Origin: Niveispirillum sp.
Lineage (GTDB): Bacteria; Pseudomonadota; Alphaproteobacteria; Azospirillales; Azospirillaceae
Assembly: GCF_017996735.1 (NCBI RefSeq)
Contig: NZ_JAGOGJ010000022.1
Span: 1 to 64,000 of the forward strand
DNA length: 64,000 nucleotides
Direction of reading: 5' to 3'
Each line of letters begins with the position of its first letter. The first letter of the stretch is position 1. Under the pieces are notes generated by a model. The model had not been told where the DNA came from. It was given only the letters and a program-made list of their open reading frames with translations, and made no database searches. This document shows positions 1 through 11,300 of this stretch, piece by piece. A program made the position numbers and the translations under genes.

Positions 1-1604
1 ATCCTGCCCTCTTCCAGATGCACGCGGCGATCCGCAAGGCCGAAATACCGGTCATCATGGGTCACACAGATGACGGTGGTACCGGCTTCCTTCATCTTGG
101 GCAGGACTTCCTCATAAAATTTCCGCCGGAAATACGGGTCCTGGTCCGCCGCCCATTCATCCAGCACACAGATGGGGCGGTGTTCCATCATTGCGACGAT
201 CAGGGCCAGCCGCTTGCGCTGGCCGGCCGACAGGTCGATGGTCGACAATTCATTGCCGGCCAGCGACGTCTTGTCGTCAAGCCCGAATTCCGCGATCAGG
301 GACTGCGCCTGGGAAAGTGCCGCAGGGTCCAGACCGTAAAGCCGCTTGAACAGATGATAATCGCTGAAAACCGCCGAAAAAAGCGAGCGGTAGGCCTGCA
401 TCTGCTGCGGCTCCAGCAAGCGTCCATCCAGCAGGATCATCCCCGCATGGGGCTGATACAAGGAGGTCAGCAGCCGCATGAAGGTCGATTTGCCCGACCC
501 GTTGCCGCCGGAAATGAACAGCGTCTCACCCGAGCGCAGCGTCAGGTCGATCGGCCCCACCTGAAAAGACTGTTCCTGGCCGTCCCCGTCAAAACGGAAG
601 GTCACGCCCCGCAACTCGATCTCACGGAAGCGGGTCAGGGGGGCCGCACAGGGGGTGTCACGCAGGTCGCCTTCACCCGTCTTGCGGAGAAGCCCCTCCA
701 GATCGCGGATCGCCTTTGCGGCCGTGTTGGCACCGGCCAGCATGGGAACGGCGGAGATCACGGTTCCCAGCGGGCCGAACAGGAACAGCACGGCGGCGGT
801 GGCCTTCACCACGCTGTCGCTGGGCGTATCGCTCAACATCGGCACCAGAAACACCACGGTGCCCAGCAACAGGAACAGGACATTCTGCGTGAAGACGAAG
901 CTGCGGCCGAACTCCGACTGCGCGATGGTCCGCTGGTCGGCCGCATGAAGCGATGCCAGCACCACATCGTCCGCCGCCTCTGCGGCGCGGGTCGCGTTCA
1001 GCTTGATCTCCTTGAACCCGTCGACCACCCCGCCCAGCAGGTCGTGCAGCCGGTATTCCGCCGTCGTCGCCGCCTGGATCGCCACGTTGATGCGCGCCAT
1101 CCGCGCCAGATAGAGGCTGGCCGCGCCGGCGGTGAAAATCACGGCCAGCACAAAGGCCGGCAAGGACACGAAGATGAGATAGAGTGTCGCAAAAACCAGA
1201 AGCACACAATTCTGCGCCAGCATGCCCAGCATGTTGCCGCATTGGGCAATGGTCTGGATCTCCTTGCTGAGGCCGTTGAAAATGCTGGTGCGGCCGATCT
1301 TTTCGACACCATCCAGTTCGCAATTCCGCAACTCGTCGATCAGCCGGCAACGGATACGATGGATGATGCGCTCAACCTCTTTCGCGGTGGTGCTCATCAC
1401 GAAGCGTTGCGACACGGTATAGGCGGCGACCACCAGAATGAACTGCAGGCCCAGGCTGAACATATGTTCGCGGCCGTTCTGGTTGGCAGCCGTATTGATC
1501 AGCGCCAGCACCAGGGCATTGGTCAGACCGGCGACCGTAACGATCAGCAGGAAGCGCCGAAGATCGGGCACGGCCTCACTGCGAAGCAGTTGCAAGAACT
1601 CCAT
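1..1604 (-). CDS. Cyclic-peptide-type ABC exporter, fused membrane and ATPase domains (C-terminus cut by window edge)
   Basis: Half-size ABC transporter of the cyclic peptide/siderophore exporter group (PvdE/SyrD-like), expected in the inner membrane. Translation from the ATG at 1604 starts MEFLQLLRSEAVPDLRRFLL and stays open to base 1, giving about 534 residues; only a short C-terminal tail seems to be missing. The first ~300 residues are hydrophobic membrane segments. The ATPase half follows: Walker A GGNGSGKST with its lysine near residue 372, signature LSAGQRKRLAL near 458, Walker B ICVLDEWAAD, and the switch histidine in CVTHDD. The signature LSAGQRKRLA and DEWAADQDP are typical of this exporter group (family knowledge). 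It lies 31 bases downstream of the small membrane protein on the same strand and is divergent from the megasynthase operon. Export of the cluster's cyclic lipopeptide is therefore the natural inference; the substrate itself cannot be read from sequence. Confidence 0.93.
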   Translation of the reverse strand, partial: MEFLQLLRSEAVPDLRRFLLIVTVAGLTNALVLALINTAANQNGREHMFSLGLQFILVVAAYTVSQRFVMSTTAKEVERIIHRIRCRLIDELRNCELDGVEKIGRTSIFNGLSKEIQTIAQCGNMLGMLAQNCVLLVFATLYLIFVSLPAFVLAVIFTAGAASLYLARMARINVAIQAATTAEYRLHDLLGGVVDGFKEIKLNATRAAEAADDVVLASLHAADQRTIAQSEFGRSFVFTQNVLFLLLGTVVFLVPMLSDTPSDSVVKATAAVLFLFGPLGTVISAVPMLAGANTAAKAIRDLEGLLRKTGEGDLRDTPCAAPLTRFREIELRGVTFRFDGDGQEQSFQVGPIDLTLRSGETLFISGGNGSGKSTFMRLLTSLYQPHAGMILLDGRLLEPQQMQAYRSLFSAVFSDYHLFKRLYGLDPAALSQAQSLIAEFGLDDKTSLAGNELSTIDLSAGQRKRLALIVAMMEHRPICVLDEWAADQDPYFRRKFYEEVLPKMKEAGTTVICVTHDDRYFGLADRRVHLEEGR

Positions 1605-1635
1605 CAGGGAGCACCCGTCATTTTTGCGGCACTTT

Positions 1636-1896
1636 TCACACCGATCGCCCGCAGCCGGGGCAATAATGGATCTTGGTCAGCGCCTGCGTCTCTTTTTCGC
1701 AATGTTTGCAAACGGCGGAATAGGTTTGCGGGCGTGTGCTGCGGCTGAAATCCAGGCTGCTGAGAATGATGAAGAGCAATGTGATGATAGGCGTCAGCAG
1801 GATGGACAGCAGGAAGTACCCGCTAAAGCCGATCCGCCGCCGCCGCCCGACCAGACCGACCATGAAGCAGACCACAAAATAAGCCACAATAAGCAT
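1636..1896 (-). CDS. Small two-helix membrane protein with C-terminal zinc ribbon, unknown function
   Basis: I do not recognise this protein. From the ATG at 1896 it is 86 residues. A first hydrophobic segment (MLIVAYFVVCFMVGLVG) is followed by a basic loop (RRRR) and a second hydrophobic segment (FLLSILLTPIITLLFIIL). The C-terminal tail holds two cysteine pairs, CKHC and CPGC, spaced like a zinc ribbon. The frame stays open to an ATG at 2046, but I prefer 1896 for two reasons: an AGGGA stands 7 bases upstream, and the longer N-terminus would be translated from a perfect palindrome and a promoter-like -35. It ends 31 bases before the ABC exporter start, so the two are probably co-transcribed. 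It may be an accessory to the exporter or unrelated. The gene call is fairly safe; the function is unknown. Confidence 0.65.
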   Translation of the reverse strand: MLIVAYFVVCFMVGLVGRRRRIGFSGYFLLSILLTPIITLLFIILSSLDFSRSTRPQTYSAVCKHCEKETQALTKIHYCPGCGRSV

Positions 1897-2001
1897 GGCC
1901 ACATCCCTATATGTGTCAGCAAACCGGTCCCGAGACGCCCGACCGATGCCGGACAGTACCTGCATCGGCAAGAAAACGCATGTCATCCCGCCCTTTGAAC
2001 T

Positions 2002-2030
2002 ATCGTTCACCGGTGAACGGCGTATGTCAA
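2002..2030 (-). promoter_or_regulatory. Candidate promoter with palindromic operator for the exporter operon
   Basis: Bases 2004-2019 read CGTTCACCGGTGAACG, a perfect 16-bp palindrome. On the minus strand a consensus TTGACA (-35) lies at 2030-2025, and 17 bases on is a weak -10, AACGAT, at 2007-2002. The palindrome therefore fills most of the -35/-10 spacer, the usual place for a repressor operator. Palindromes of this size and composition are typical of TetR-type repressors (family knowledge). No regulator gene lies in the window. The -10 match is poor, so the palindrome is more secure than the exact promoter. Confidence 0.45.
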
Positions 2031-2046
2031 ACGGGCATGCATTCAA

Positions 2047-2352
2047 TTCGGGATATAATCACACGGGACAAGTCGCTGTAAAGCCCGCCGCCTCGGCTTT
2101 GCGTGCGGCCCTGTGAACGAAAAACCTGACAAAGCCTCTTCATTCGTGCCTCTTATCAACTTTCCATGACATCGTGATGAAATCACCACAAGGGCCGCAA
2201 CATGATTTCAATATAATCCAAAACCGCGCTTGACCAAACCGCCCCACCTGAATAGCCTCCTGCGAGCGCGGCTATTAAGTTAATCCCACCCGCGTTATGG
2301 TTTTTATTTCGTCTTTTCATGAAGACCGCCAAAATGAGGACGCCGACCCTCA
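2047..2352. promoter_or_regulatory. Divergent intergenic region upstream of the megasynthase operon
   Basis: This stretch of about 306 bases is visibly richer in A+T than its surroundings and contains no convincing gene. The promoter of the 56-kb operon should lie here. The best plus-strand pair I can see is TTGACC at 2230-2235 followed after 17 bases by TAGCCT at 2253-2258, which is weak. The 7-bp inverted arms CCGCGCT (2224-2230) and AGCGCGG (2265-2271) bracket it. TATAAT occurs at 2054-2059 and at 2212-2217, but neither has a recognisable -35. Ahead of the ATG at 2353, GAGGA lies about 12 bases upstream, a rather long spacing. Confidence 0.35.
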
Positions 2353-5300
2353 ATGAAAAATTCCGTTAACCTTAATGACCCCGCCAATGCCGAAAATGCA
2401 AGATTGATGGACCGGCTCGACATATCAATCACGGGTCAAAATGAACGACGGATCATTACCGATCTATTGCTGAGCGATCCGTCGGTGAAGGAATGCGTGG
2501 TCCTGTCACGACAGGAGCCCTCGGGCGATACCGTTCTGATTGCCTATCTGGTACTTGCGGACACCAACAGTGTTGATGTCGTCCTCCCCCGCCTGCACGG
2601 TTTGATGGCAGAGCGGGCCATCTTCCTCGTGCCGATCCTGCATATGCCGGTCGATGCCGGAGGCAGGCCGGACCTTGCCGCTCTTGAAAACCTGCCCGTA
2701 TGGTCCGACACGCTGATCCCCGCCTGGGAGCGTGCCCTGACGGCCCAGGCCGGGGTTGAGCGGGCCGCCTGCCTGTCCGGGCCGCGCCCTGCGGTCCGCC
2801 GTTTTGTGGCCACCGAAAGGCTGGTGCGCGACCTGCTGCCGCGCTTGCGCGACCCCCAGGCCGCTGCCGGCGACGACGCCGCGCCCGCCGCAGCGATGGC
2901 GGATACCGAATCCGTCCCGTCGCTCTGTCAGGGGGACACGCTTCCCATTGTGCCGGGGGCGCCCGACACCCTGGCGAAGCTGCTGCTGGAGGCCCGGCCG
3001 GACGCGGCGATCGTCCAGGTGGAACCGGACGGGTCGGAACAGGTGGGAACCTATGGTGACCTCACCCGTGCGGCATGTCGGGTTCTGGGCGGCCTGCGTG
3101 ATCTGGGATTGCGGGCCGGTGACAAGGTGCTGCTGCAACTTGACCGCAACGACGACATCCTGAAAGCCTTCTGGGGCTGCGTTCTGGGCGGCATGCAGCC
3201 GGTCATCGTATCGGTGCCGATGGCCTATGATGTCGAAAGCCGGGCGCTGGACCATCTGGTCCATATCTGGAACCTGCTGGGCAGGCCTTTGGTCCTGGCC
3301 ACGGCCGAACGGGGACGGGCCATGGCCCAATCCCCGCTTCTGGGCCCGTCCCGCACGGCATCGATCGAGGATCTGCGCAACGGCCCGGCGGCCAGCGCCT
3401 TCCATGCCGCCTCTCCCGACGATGCGGCTTTCTATACCCTGTCTTCCGGCAGCACGGGCGCGCCGAAGGCGGTCATGCTTACCCACCGCAACGTGCTGGC
3501 CCGGGCGCGCGGGGTGAACCTGCTGTGCGGTCACACGGCCGATGACGTCATCCTGAACTGGCTGCCCTTCGACCATGTGGGCAGCATCTCCGACTGGCAT
3601 ATTCGCTGTGTCGTCCTGGGTTGCACGCTGGTCTACGCGCCGAAGGAAATGGTTCTGGGACGGCCGCTGGCCTGGCTGGACCTGATGCACAAATATCGCG
3701 TCACGCATAGTTGGGCGCCCAACTTCGCCTATTCCCTGGTCAGCGCCGCGTTGAAGACCGAACGCGCGGGTCAATGGGATCTTTCCTGTGTCAAGGGCCT
3801 GCTGACCGCCGGGGAGATGATCACCCGGTCGGCAACCCGCGAGTTCCTCTCCGGTCTGGCGCCGTTCGGTCTGCGCCCCTGCGTGGTGCGCACCGCGTTC
3901 GGCATGGCGGAGATGGGGTCGGGCGTCACTTATCACCTGCCGGCAGAGGGCCGGTCGCTGACCTTCCATCATATCGACCGCTCCAGCCTGGGCGGCCACC
4001 TGCGCGAGGTGGCGGCCGATGACGAGGCTGCCATATCCTTCGCCAGCCTGGGATCGGTGATCCCGGGCATGGCCCTGCGCATCGTCGATGCCGAACGGCA
4101 GGTGGTTCCGCAGGGGACCATCGGCAATGTTCAGTTCAGCGGCGCCGCCGTTTCGCCCGGCTACTTCGCCAACCCGGAGGCGAACAGCGTCTTTCACACC
4201 GATGGCTGGTTCGATACGGGCGATGCCGGTTTTGTCCTGAACGGGGACCTGTTCCTGACGGGTCGGGCCGGCACCGGCATCATCATCAACGGCGCCAATT
4301 TCTATAACAGCGAGATCGAGGCCGCCGTCGAACAGGTGGACGGCATCACCCCGTCCTTCAGCGCCGCCTGCGCCGTCCGCGCCCCTGGAAGCGACGAACA
4401 GAAGCTGGCGATCTTTTTCCATACCGACCTGACCGGCGACGCGGTTCTGCGCCCGCTGCTGCGCGCGGTCCAACTGCGCCTGACCCGGCAACTGGGCATC
4501 AAGGCCGACTATCTGGTCCCGGTCGATCGGGATGACATTCCCAAAACGGCGATCGGCAAGATCCAGCACAAGCGCCTGTCCAGCCGGTTCCATGACGGCG
4601 ATTTCCAGGCTGTGCTGGACCGGGTGGACATCCTGACCGGGGGGGAGCGCACCCTGCCCGACCGGTTCCTGGAGGAAGTCTGGCACCGCAAGAACGCACC
4701 GCATGGCGGGCGGATGCCGGCCGGGGCCTGCTTGGTGTTCCTGGATGGGGGTGGGCTGGGCCGTCAGGTGGTTGCCCGCCTCACCGACGCCGGCATCGCC
4801 ACCGTGACGGTGACGGCCGGGTCCGCCCTGTCACAGGACGGACCGGCCGCCTGGACGTTCAACACGAACCGGCCAGCCGATTGTGGCGCGCTGGTCGAAC
4901 AGCTTGTGCAAGCCGGGGTCCGCTTGGGCGCCATCCTGCATCTGGGCGGCTGCGACGATGGTCATGGCGATGATCCGCAGGGTTTTGAACAGGCCGGGCG
5001 GAATGCCCGTACCCTGACGGCCCTGGCCCAGGCCCTGGCAGCATTGCCGGAGAGTGCCAGGCCGACGCGCCTTCTGGCCGTCTCCCGCCATGCGGCAGCG
5101 GTCCATGCCGGAGAGACCGGCGATCCTGCCAAGGCGGCATTGCCGGGATTGCTGGAAGGCATCGCCCGGTCGCTGCCCTGGCTGGAATGCCGGCACGCCG
5201 ATATCGGGCGCGATGCGGCGGACGGCGCCGATATCATCGCGCGGGAACTGACGACACAGGCCAGTGACGCCCAGGTCGCCTTTCGCGACGGGCACCGGTG

Positions 5301-8300
5301 GGTGACCGGGCTGCGCCATGTGGATGTCGCTGGGCGCGCGGCACAGGATGACTGGCACAATCCCCTGCGGCGCGGCGGATGCTATGTGCTGGATAACGGC
5401 CTGGAAGGGGCCGGCCCGCTTCTGGCCGAATTCCTGCTGACGCGATACCAGGCGCGGGTGCTGATCCTGGGCCGCAACCCGTTGAGCGTGATGCAGGCCG
5501 GCACCCTGCGGCGCCTGCAATCCCTGGATGGGGAATGCAGGCATGGCTTGACGCTGGAAGAAGGGCTGACCGGCTGGGATGGTCCGCTGGATGGCATCGT
5601 CAACCTGCCGCCGGCCCGGCGGGACGAGACGGCGCTGGCCGCCGCCTTCGAACAGGAGATGGAGGATCTGTCGGCCCTGGCCCGGCGGGCGCGGCAGGAT
5701 GGCTGCACCTTCATCGGCTTCCCCGCCGCGGCGCATGTCGGGGGCGGTAGCCCGGTCACCGCCGCACTGGCCGGGTTCCAGACGGCCCTGATGGCAAGCC
5801 TGGCGGCGGATGGTCTGCCCGTGCATGGCGCCGCCATTCAGGAAACCCCCGATGGGGATGGTCCCGGTCTTGACCTGCTGTTGATCGGCCTGCGGCTGGG
5901 CCGGGGCCGGTTGCTGATCGGCCTTGATGAGGACGACGCCCGTATCCGGTCACGCCGCATCGACGGGCCGCTGGACCCCATTGTCCGCACAGCCTTCTAT
6001 ACAGCCCGCACCCTGATGGCGGCCGATACCCTTCCCCGGCCCGTCGATATGTTCGGCACGCCGGTCGGGTGCGAATTCATTCAACTGCGCGAGCCGGAGA
6101 GTGCCGCCCCCGACCAGATCGAGCTATGGCCCTCGGTCGCGGAATATTACGTCTATGACGACCTGATCTATTACGCGCTGGCCAATGACGAGGCGCGCAA
6201 CGCCAAATACCGGGCAGCCCTGGAACGCACCGTCAAGGGCAAGGTCGTCGTCGATGTCGGCACGGGCAAGGAGGCGATCCTGGCCCGTCTGGCCCTGCAG
6301 GCAGGCGCCCGCAAGGTCTATGCAATCGAGCGGGGGGAAGAGGCCTACGGGCTTGCCGTCGCGCATCTGGAAAATCTCGGCCTGTCAGACCGTATCACGG
6401 TCATTCATGGCGAGGCGGGGGCCGTGGACCTGCCGGAGCCGGCGGATGTCTGCGTGTCGGAAATCGTCGGCCCCATCGGCGGCTGCGAAGGCGCGGCGGT
6501 GATCATCAACGATGCCCACCGGCTTCTGCGTCCGGGCGGGATTATGATCCCCGTGCGCAGCACCACCAAGATCGCCGTTGCCCGCCTGCCCGACGCCATC
6601 CGCCTCAATCCGGGGTTCCACCGCGTCCCCGGCTCTTACACGGCCAAGATCTTCGATCAGATCGGCCATCCTTTCGATCTGCGCGTCTGCATCAAGAAAT
6701 TCCCGCACGACCATGTCCTGTCGTCGGCGGACATTTTCGAGGATCTGGATTTCAGCCGGCCGATCCGGTTGGAGGACAGCCACGCCATACGGTTGGACAT
6801 CGACAAGGCCTCGCGCTTCGACGGCTTCCTGGTCTGGCTGAACCTGCACACCATCGATGGCGAGGTGATCGACATCCTGGAGCAGGAGCATAGCTGGCTT
6901 CCGGTCTATATGCCCGTGTTCGAGCCGGGTATCGACGTCGTTCCCGGCGACCGGGTCGAGGCGACCATCACCCGCACCCTCTGCGACAATGGTCTCAATC
7001 CGGAATTCACCATCGAGGGCAACCTGATCCGGGCCGACGGCACGAGGGTCGCCTTCGCCCACGCCTCGCCGCACCATGCGCCGCGATACAGGCAACACCC
7101 CTTCTATCAGCGGCTGTTCGCGGACGATCCCTATGGCCGCCTGCCCTCCAGCCGCCCTGGCACGCCGCTGCAATATCTACCGGAAATGCCGGTCACCAGC
7201 GACGGCGCCATCGACCGGTCGCGTCTGGCCACTCTGCGGGATGGCGGCGACCGCGCCGGTGCCCCCCGGGTGGCGCCGGCTTCGGAAATGGAGATCAGCA
7301 TCGCCGGTGTCTGGCAGGAAGTGCTGGGCGTGGCCGAGGTGGGGCTGGACGACAATTTCTTCGAACTGGGCGGCCATTCGCTGCTGCTGGTCCAGGCGCA
7401 TCACCGGCTGGTGGCCTTGTTCGGGCCGCGATTGACCCTGGTCGACCTGTTCAAACACCCGACCATCCGGGAACTGGTGCAGGTTCTGACCGACGGGGTG
7501 GAACAGGCCAACCCGTCGCAGCGGGGGTCCGACCGGGCCCGGCAACGCACCCTGGCCATGGGGGATCGCGACAGCCGGGATATCGCCGTGATCGGCATGG
7601 CCTGCCGCTTTCCGGGCGCCGACGACCCGCAGGCATTCTGGCGCAATCTGGCATCCGGCACGGAATCGATCACATTCTTCAGTGAAGAGGAAGTGGTCGC
7701 GTCTGGCATCGACCCATCCCTGGTCCGGCACAAGGACTATGTGAAGGCCAGCCCCATCCTGTCGGATATCGAAGGGTTCGACGCCGAATTCTTCGGGTAC
7801 GGGGCGGCGGATGCGGCCCTGATGGACCCACAGCAGCGGCTGCTGCTGGAATGCGGATGGGAGGCGCTGGAAAGCGCCGGCTACGATCCTGTCGGCTACC
7901 GTGGGGAAATCGGCGTCTATGCCGGCGCCAGCATGAATACCTACCTGCTGAACAATGTGCTGCCCAATCGCGGCAGCCTTGACTTGCAGGACAGTCTGGA
8001 TGTCACGACGCTGGATTCCATGGGCGGGTTCCAGTTGATGGTGGCCAACGACAAGGATTATCTGCCCACCCGCCTGTCCTATAAGCTCAATCTGCGCGGG
8101 CCCAGCGTCAATGTGCAGACGGCCTGTTCGACCGGTCTGGTGGTCATTCACATGGCCTGCCAGTCGCTGTTGAATGGCGAGGCCGATATGTTCCTGGCGG
8201 CCTGCTCTGCGGTACAGGTGCCGAACCGGGCCGGCCATCTGTATCAGGATGGCATGATCGTCTCCCCCGACGGCCATTGCCGCGCCTTCGATGCGCAGGC

Positions 8301-11300
8301 CAAGGGCACCGTGTTCGGCAGCGGCGTCGGCGTGGTGTTGCTGAAACGCCTGGATGACGCGCTGCGCGACGGCGACCATGTCCTGGCGGTGGTCAAGGGT
8401 TCCTCCGTCAACAATGACGGCGGCGACAAGGTCGGCTACATGGCCCCGTCGGGCGAGGGCGAAGCGTCTGCCGTGGCGGAAGCGCTCGAAATCGCCGGCA
8501 TCTCTCCCGACAGTGTCGGCTTCATCGAAGCCCACGGCACCGGAACGGAGATGGGCGACCCGATCGAGGTCAATGCCCTGACCCAGGCCTTCCGGCTGGG
8601 CACCGAGGCCAAGGGCTTCTGCGCCATCGGATCGGTGAAGACCAATGTCGGCCATTTGCAGATCACGTCGGGCATGGCAGGCTTCATCAAGGCGGTGCTG
8701 GCGCTGCGGCACAAGGCCATTCCGGCCAGCCTGCATTTCGACACGCCCAATCCGGCCATCGATTTCGCCAACAGCCCCTTCTATGTGCCGACGCGGCTGA
8801 CGCCCTGGCCGGCGGCCGGCACGCCGCGCCGCGCGGGCGTGAATTCCCTGGGCATCGGCGGCACGAACGCCCATGTCATCCTGGAGGAGGCGCCCGCCCC
8901 CCTGCCATCGGTGGCGGGGGCGGAGCGGTCGCGCCATATCCTGATGCTGTCGGCACGAAGCGAAACGGCGCTGGCGCAGCTTGCCGGGCGCTATGCCGCC
9001 TTCCTGGATGACAATCCCGATGCGTCGCTGGCCGATATCTGCTTCACGGCCAATACTGGCCGCCGGGCCTTCGATCATCGGTTGGCCGTCACCGCCGGCA
9101 CGGTGGCGGAACTGGCCGCCGCCTTGGGAACCGATGCACAGCATGTCGTCCGTGGCCGGGTCGCCGGCCGGGCACGCATCGCCTTCCTGTTCACCGGCCA
9201 GGGATCGCAATATGTCGGCATGGGCCGGCAACTCTACGACACCCAGCCTGTTTTCCGCGCGCATCTGGACCGCTGCGCCGAGATCCTGGCGCCGCTGCTG
9301 GAACAACCGCTGCTGGACCTGCTGTATCCGTCGGCGGACGCAGGGTCAGGCCCCGACCTGAACGACACGCTGCATGCCCAGCCGGCCCTTTTCGCGCTGG
9401 AATATGCCCTGGCCCGACTGTGGATGTCCTGGGGTATCGTGCCCGACCATGTCATGGGGCATAGTCTGGGCGAGTATGTCGCCGCCTGCATCGCGGGGGT
9501 GTTCAGCCTGGAGGATGCGCTGGCGCTGGTGGCCAGCCGGGCCCGCCTGATGCAGGCATTGCCGCGCGATGGCGGCATGCTGGCGGTCTTTGCCGGTCTG
9601 GAACAGGTCCGGCCCCTGCTCTCCACCTTCGCGGACAGGGTTTCCGTGGCGGCCGAGAACGGGCCGGCGAACATCGTCCTTTCCGGGCACAGCCCGGCTC
9701 TGGCGGAACTGCGCACGATCCTGGACCGGGCCGGCATCACCAGCCGGCCGCTGCAGACCTCGCACGCGTTCCATTCGCCCCTGATGGAACCGATGCTGGC
9801 GGACTTTGCCAAGACCGCCGCCCGCGTCGGCTACAACCAGCCTTCCATCCGGCTGGTCAGCAACCTGACCGGCGCCATCGCGGGAGAGGAGATCGCCACC
9901 GCCGATTACTGGTGCCGGCATATCCGTGAACCGGTGCGATTCCAGGCCGGCATTGCAACCATCACCGCCGCCGGATGCGGCACGTTCCTGGAGATCGGGC
10001 CAAAATCCACGCTGCTGGGGCTGGCCGCCGCCTGCCTGCCCCCCGACGCGGCACTGCTGCTGCCCAGCCTCGCCGACCAGCGACCGGACTGGGACACGAT
10101 GCTGGACAGTCTGGCGCGGCTGGCGGTGCGGGGGCCTGTGGACTGGGCCGCCTTCGACGATGGCTATGGCCGTCGCCGCCTGCCCCTGCCCACCTATCCG
10201 TTCCAGCGCCAGCGTCATTGGCTGGACCGGCCGGCGCGCACGGTCCAGACGCCGGCCCGCCCCACCGGCCTGCCCTCCCTGCTGGGCCGGCGGCTGCGGC
10301 TGCCGACGCTGGGAGCCACGGTTTATGAAAATCTGTTCAGCACGGCCGACCTGCCGCTGCTGGCCGACCACCGCATCTTTGGCGAAGTGGTGGTTTCCGG
10401 TGCCTGTCACCTGTCCATGATGCTGAGCGCCCTGGCGGCAACAAAGCCGGCGGGCGGCTGCGTGATACGCGATGTCGGCTTCCTTCAGCCGTTGGTGATC
10501 GCCGACGGACAGTCACGCACCGTCCAGGTGGTGATGACGGCGGAAGGTGGTCGCACCACCCTGCGGCTGGTCAGCTTCGCCAGCGGGGAGGACGAGGTCG
10601 AACCCGTCATCGCCACCCATGCGGAGGCCTTCTGCCAGGCCGGTGACCGTCCCCCGGCCGCAACGCCGGGCCAGCGCCGGGCTGCATGGGACCGGTGCGG
10701 GCGCGTGATCACCGCCGACAGCTTCTATCAGATCCAGGCCGACCGCCGTATCGGACTGGGTCCCAGCTATCGCTGGCTGGAGAGCATCCATCTGGGCGAT
10801 GGGGAGGCCGTGTGCGCCCTGCGCCCGCCTGCCTTGCTGGGCGGGCTGGCGGCCAGACCGCTGCATCCCGGCCTGCTCGATGCCGCCTTCGGTCTGCTGC
10901 TGACGGCGGCACCGCTGGCGGAAGGGGATACCTGGCTGCCCTTCGGGATTGCGGCAGTGCATCTGCATGGCGATCCCGACCCGGAGGGGTGCTGGGCGCA
11001 TCTCAGCCTGCGACCGGCCGACAATGACGACCATGTTGTGGCCGACGTGCGCCTGTTCGACCGGAACGACCGTGTGGCCCTGGAATTCATCGGGCTGGAG
11101 GGGCGGCGTGCGCGCAGCGCCGACATCCTGCGGCACCGCACGGATGGCGCCGGGTCGGGTCTGCTCCATGTCCGGGAATGGCGTCCCCTGCCCCCACCCG
11201 CGGTGGTATCCGGTCCGGTCATCGGTCACTGGCTGCTGCTGGCGGACGGACAGGGCGTTGCGGAACGTCTGGCGCAGCGGTTGCGCGCCAATGGCGCCCG

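Noticed and set aside
18..1748. Plus-strand 576-residue open frame
   Set aside because: It is antisense to the ABC exporter, whose Walker A, signature and Walker B motifs are clear; the frame is a by-product of high G+C.
2212..2217. TATAAT as -10 of the main operon promoter
   Set aside because: The position 17 bases upstream (2189-2194) is CAAGGG, far from TTGACA, so the hexamer alone is not enough.
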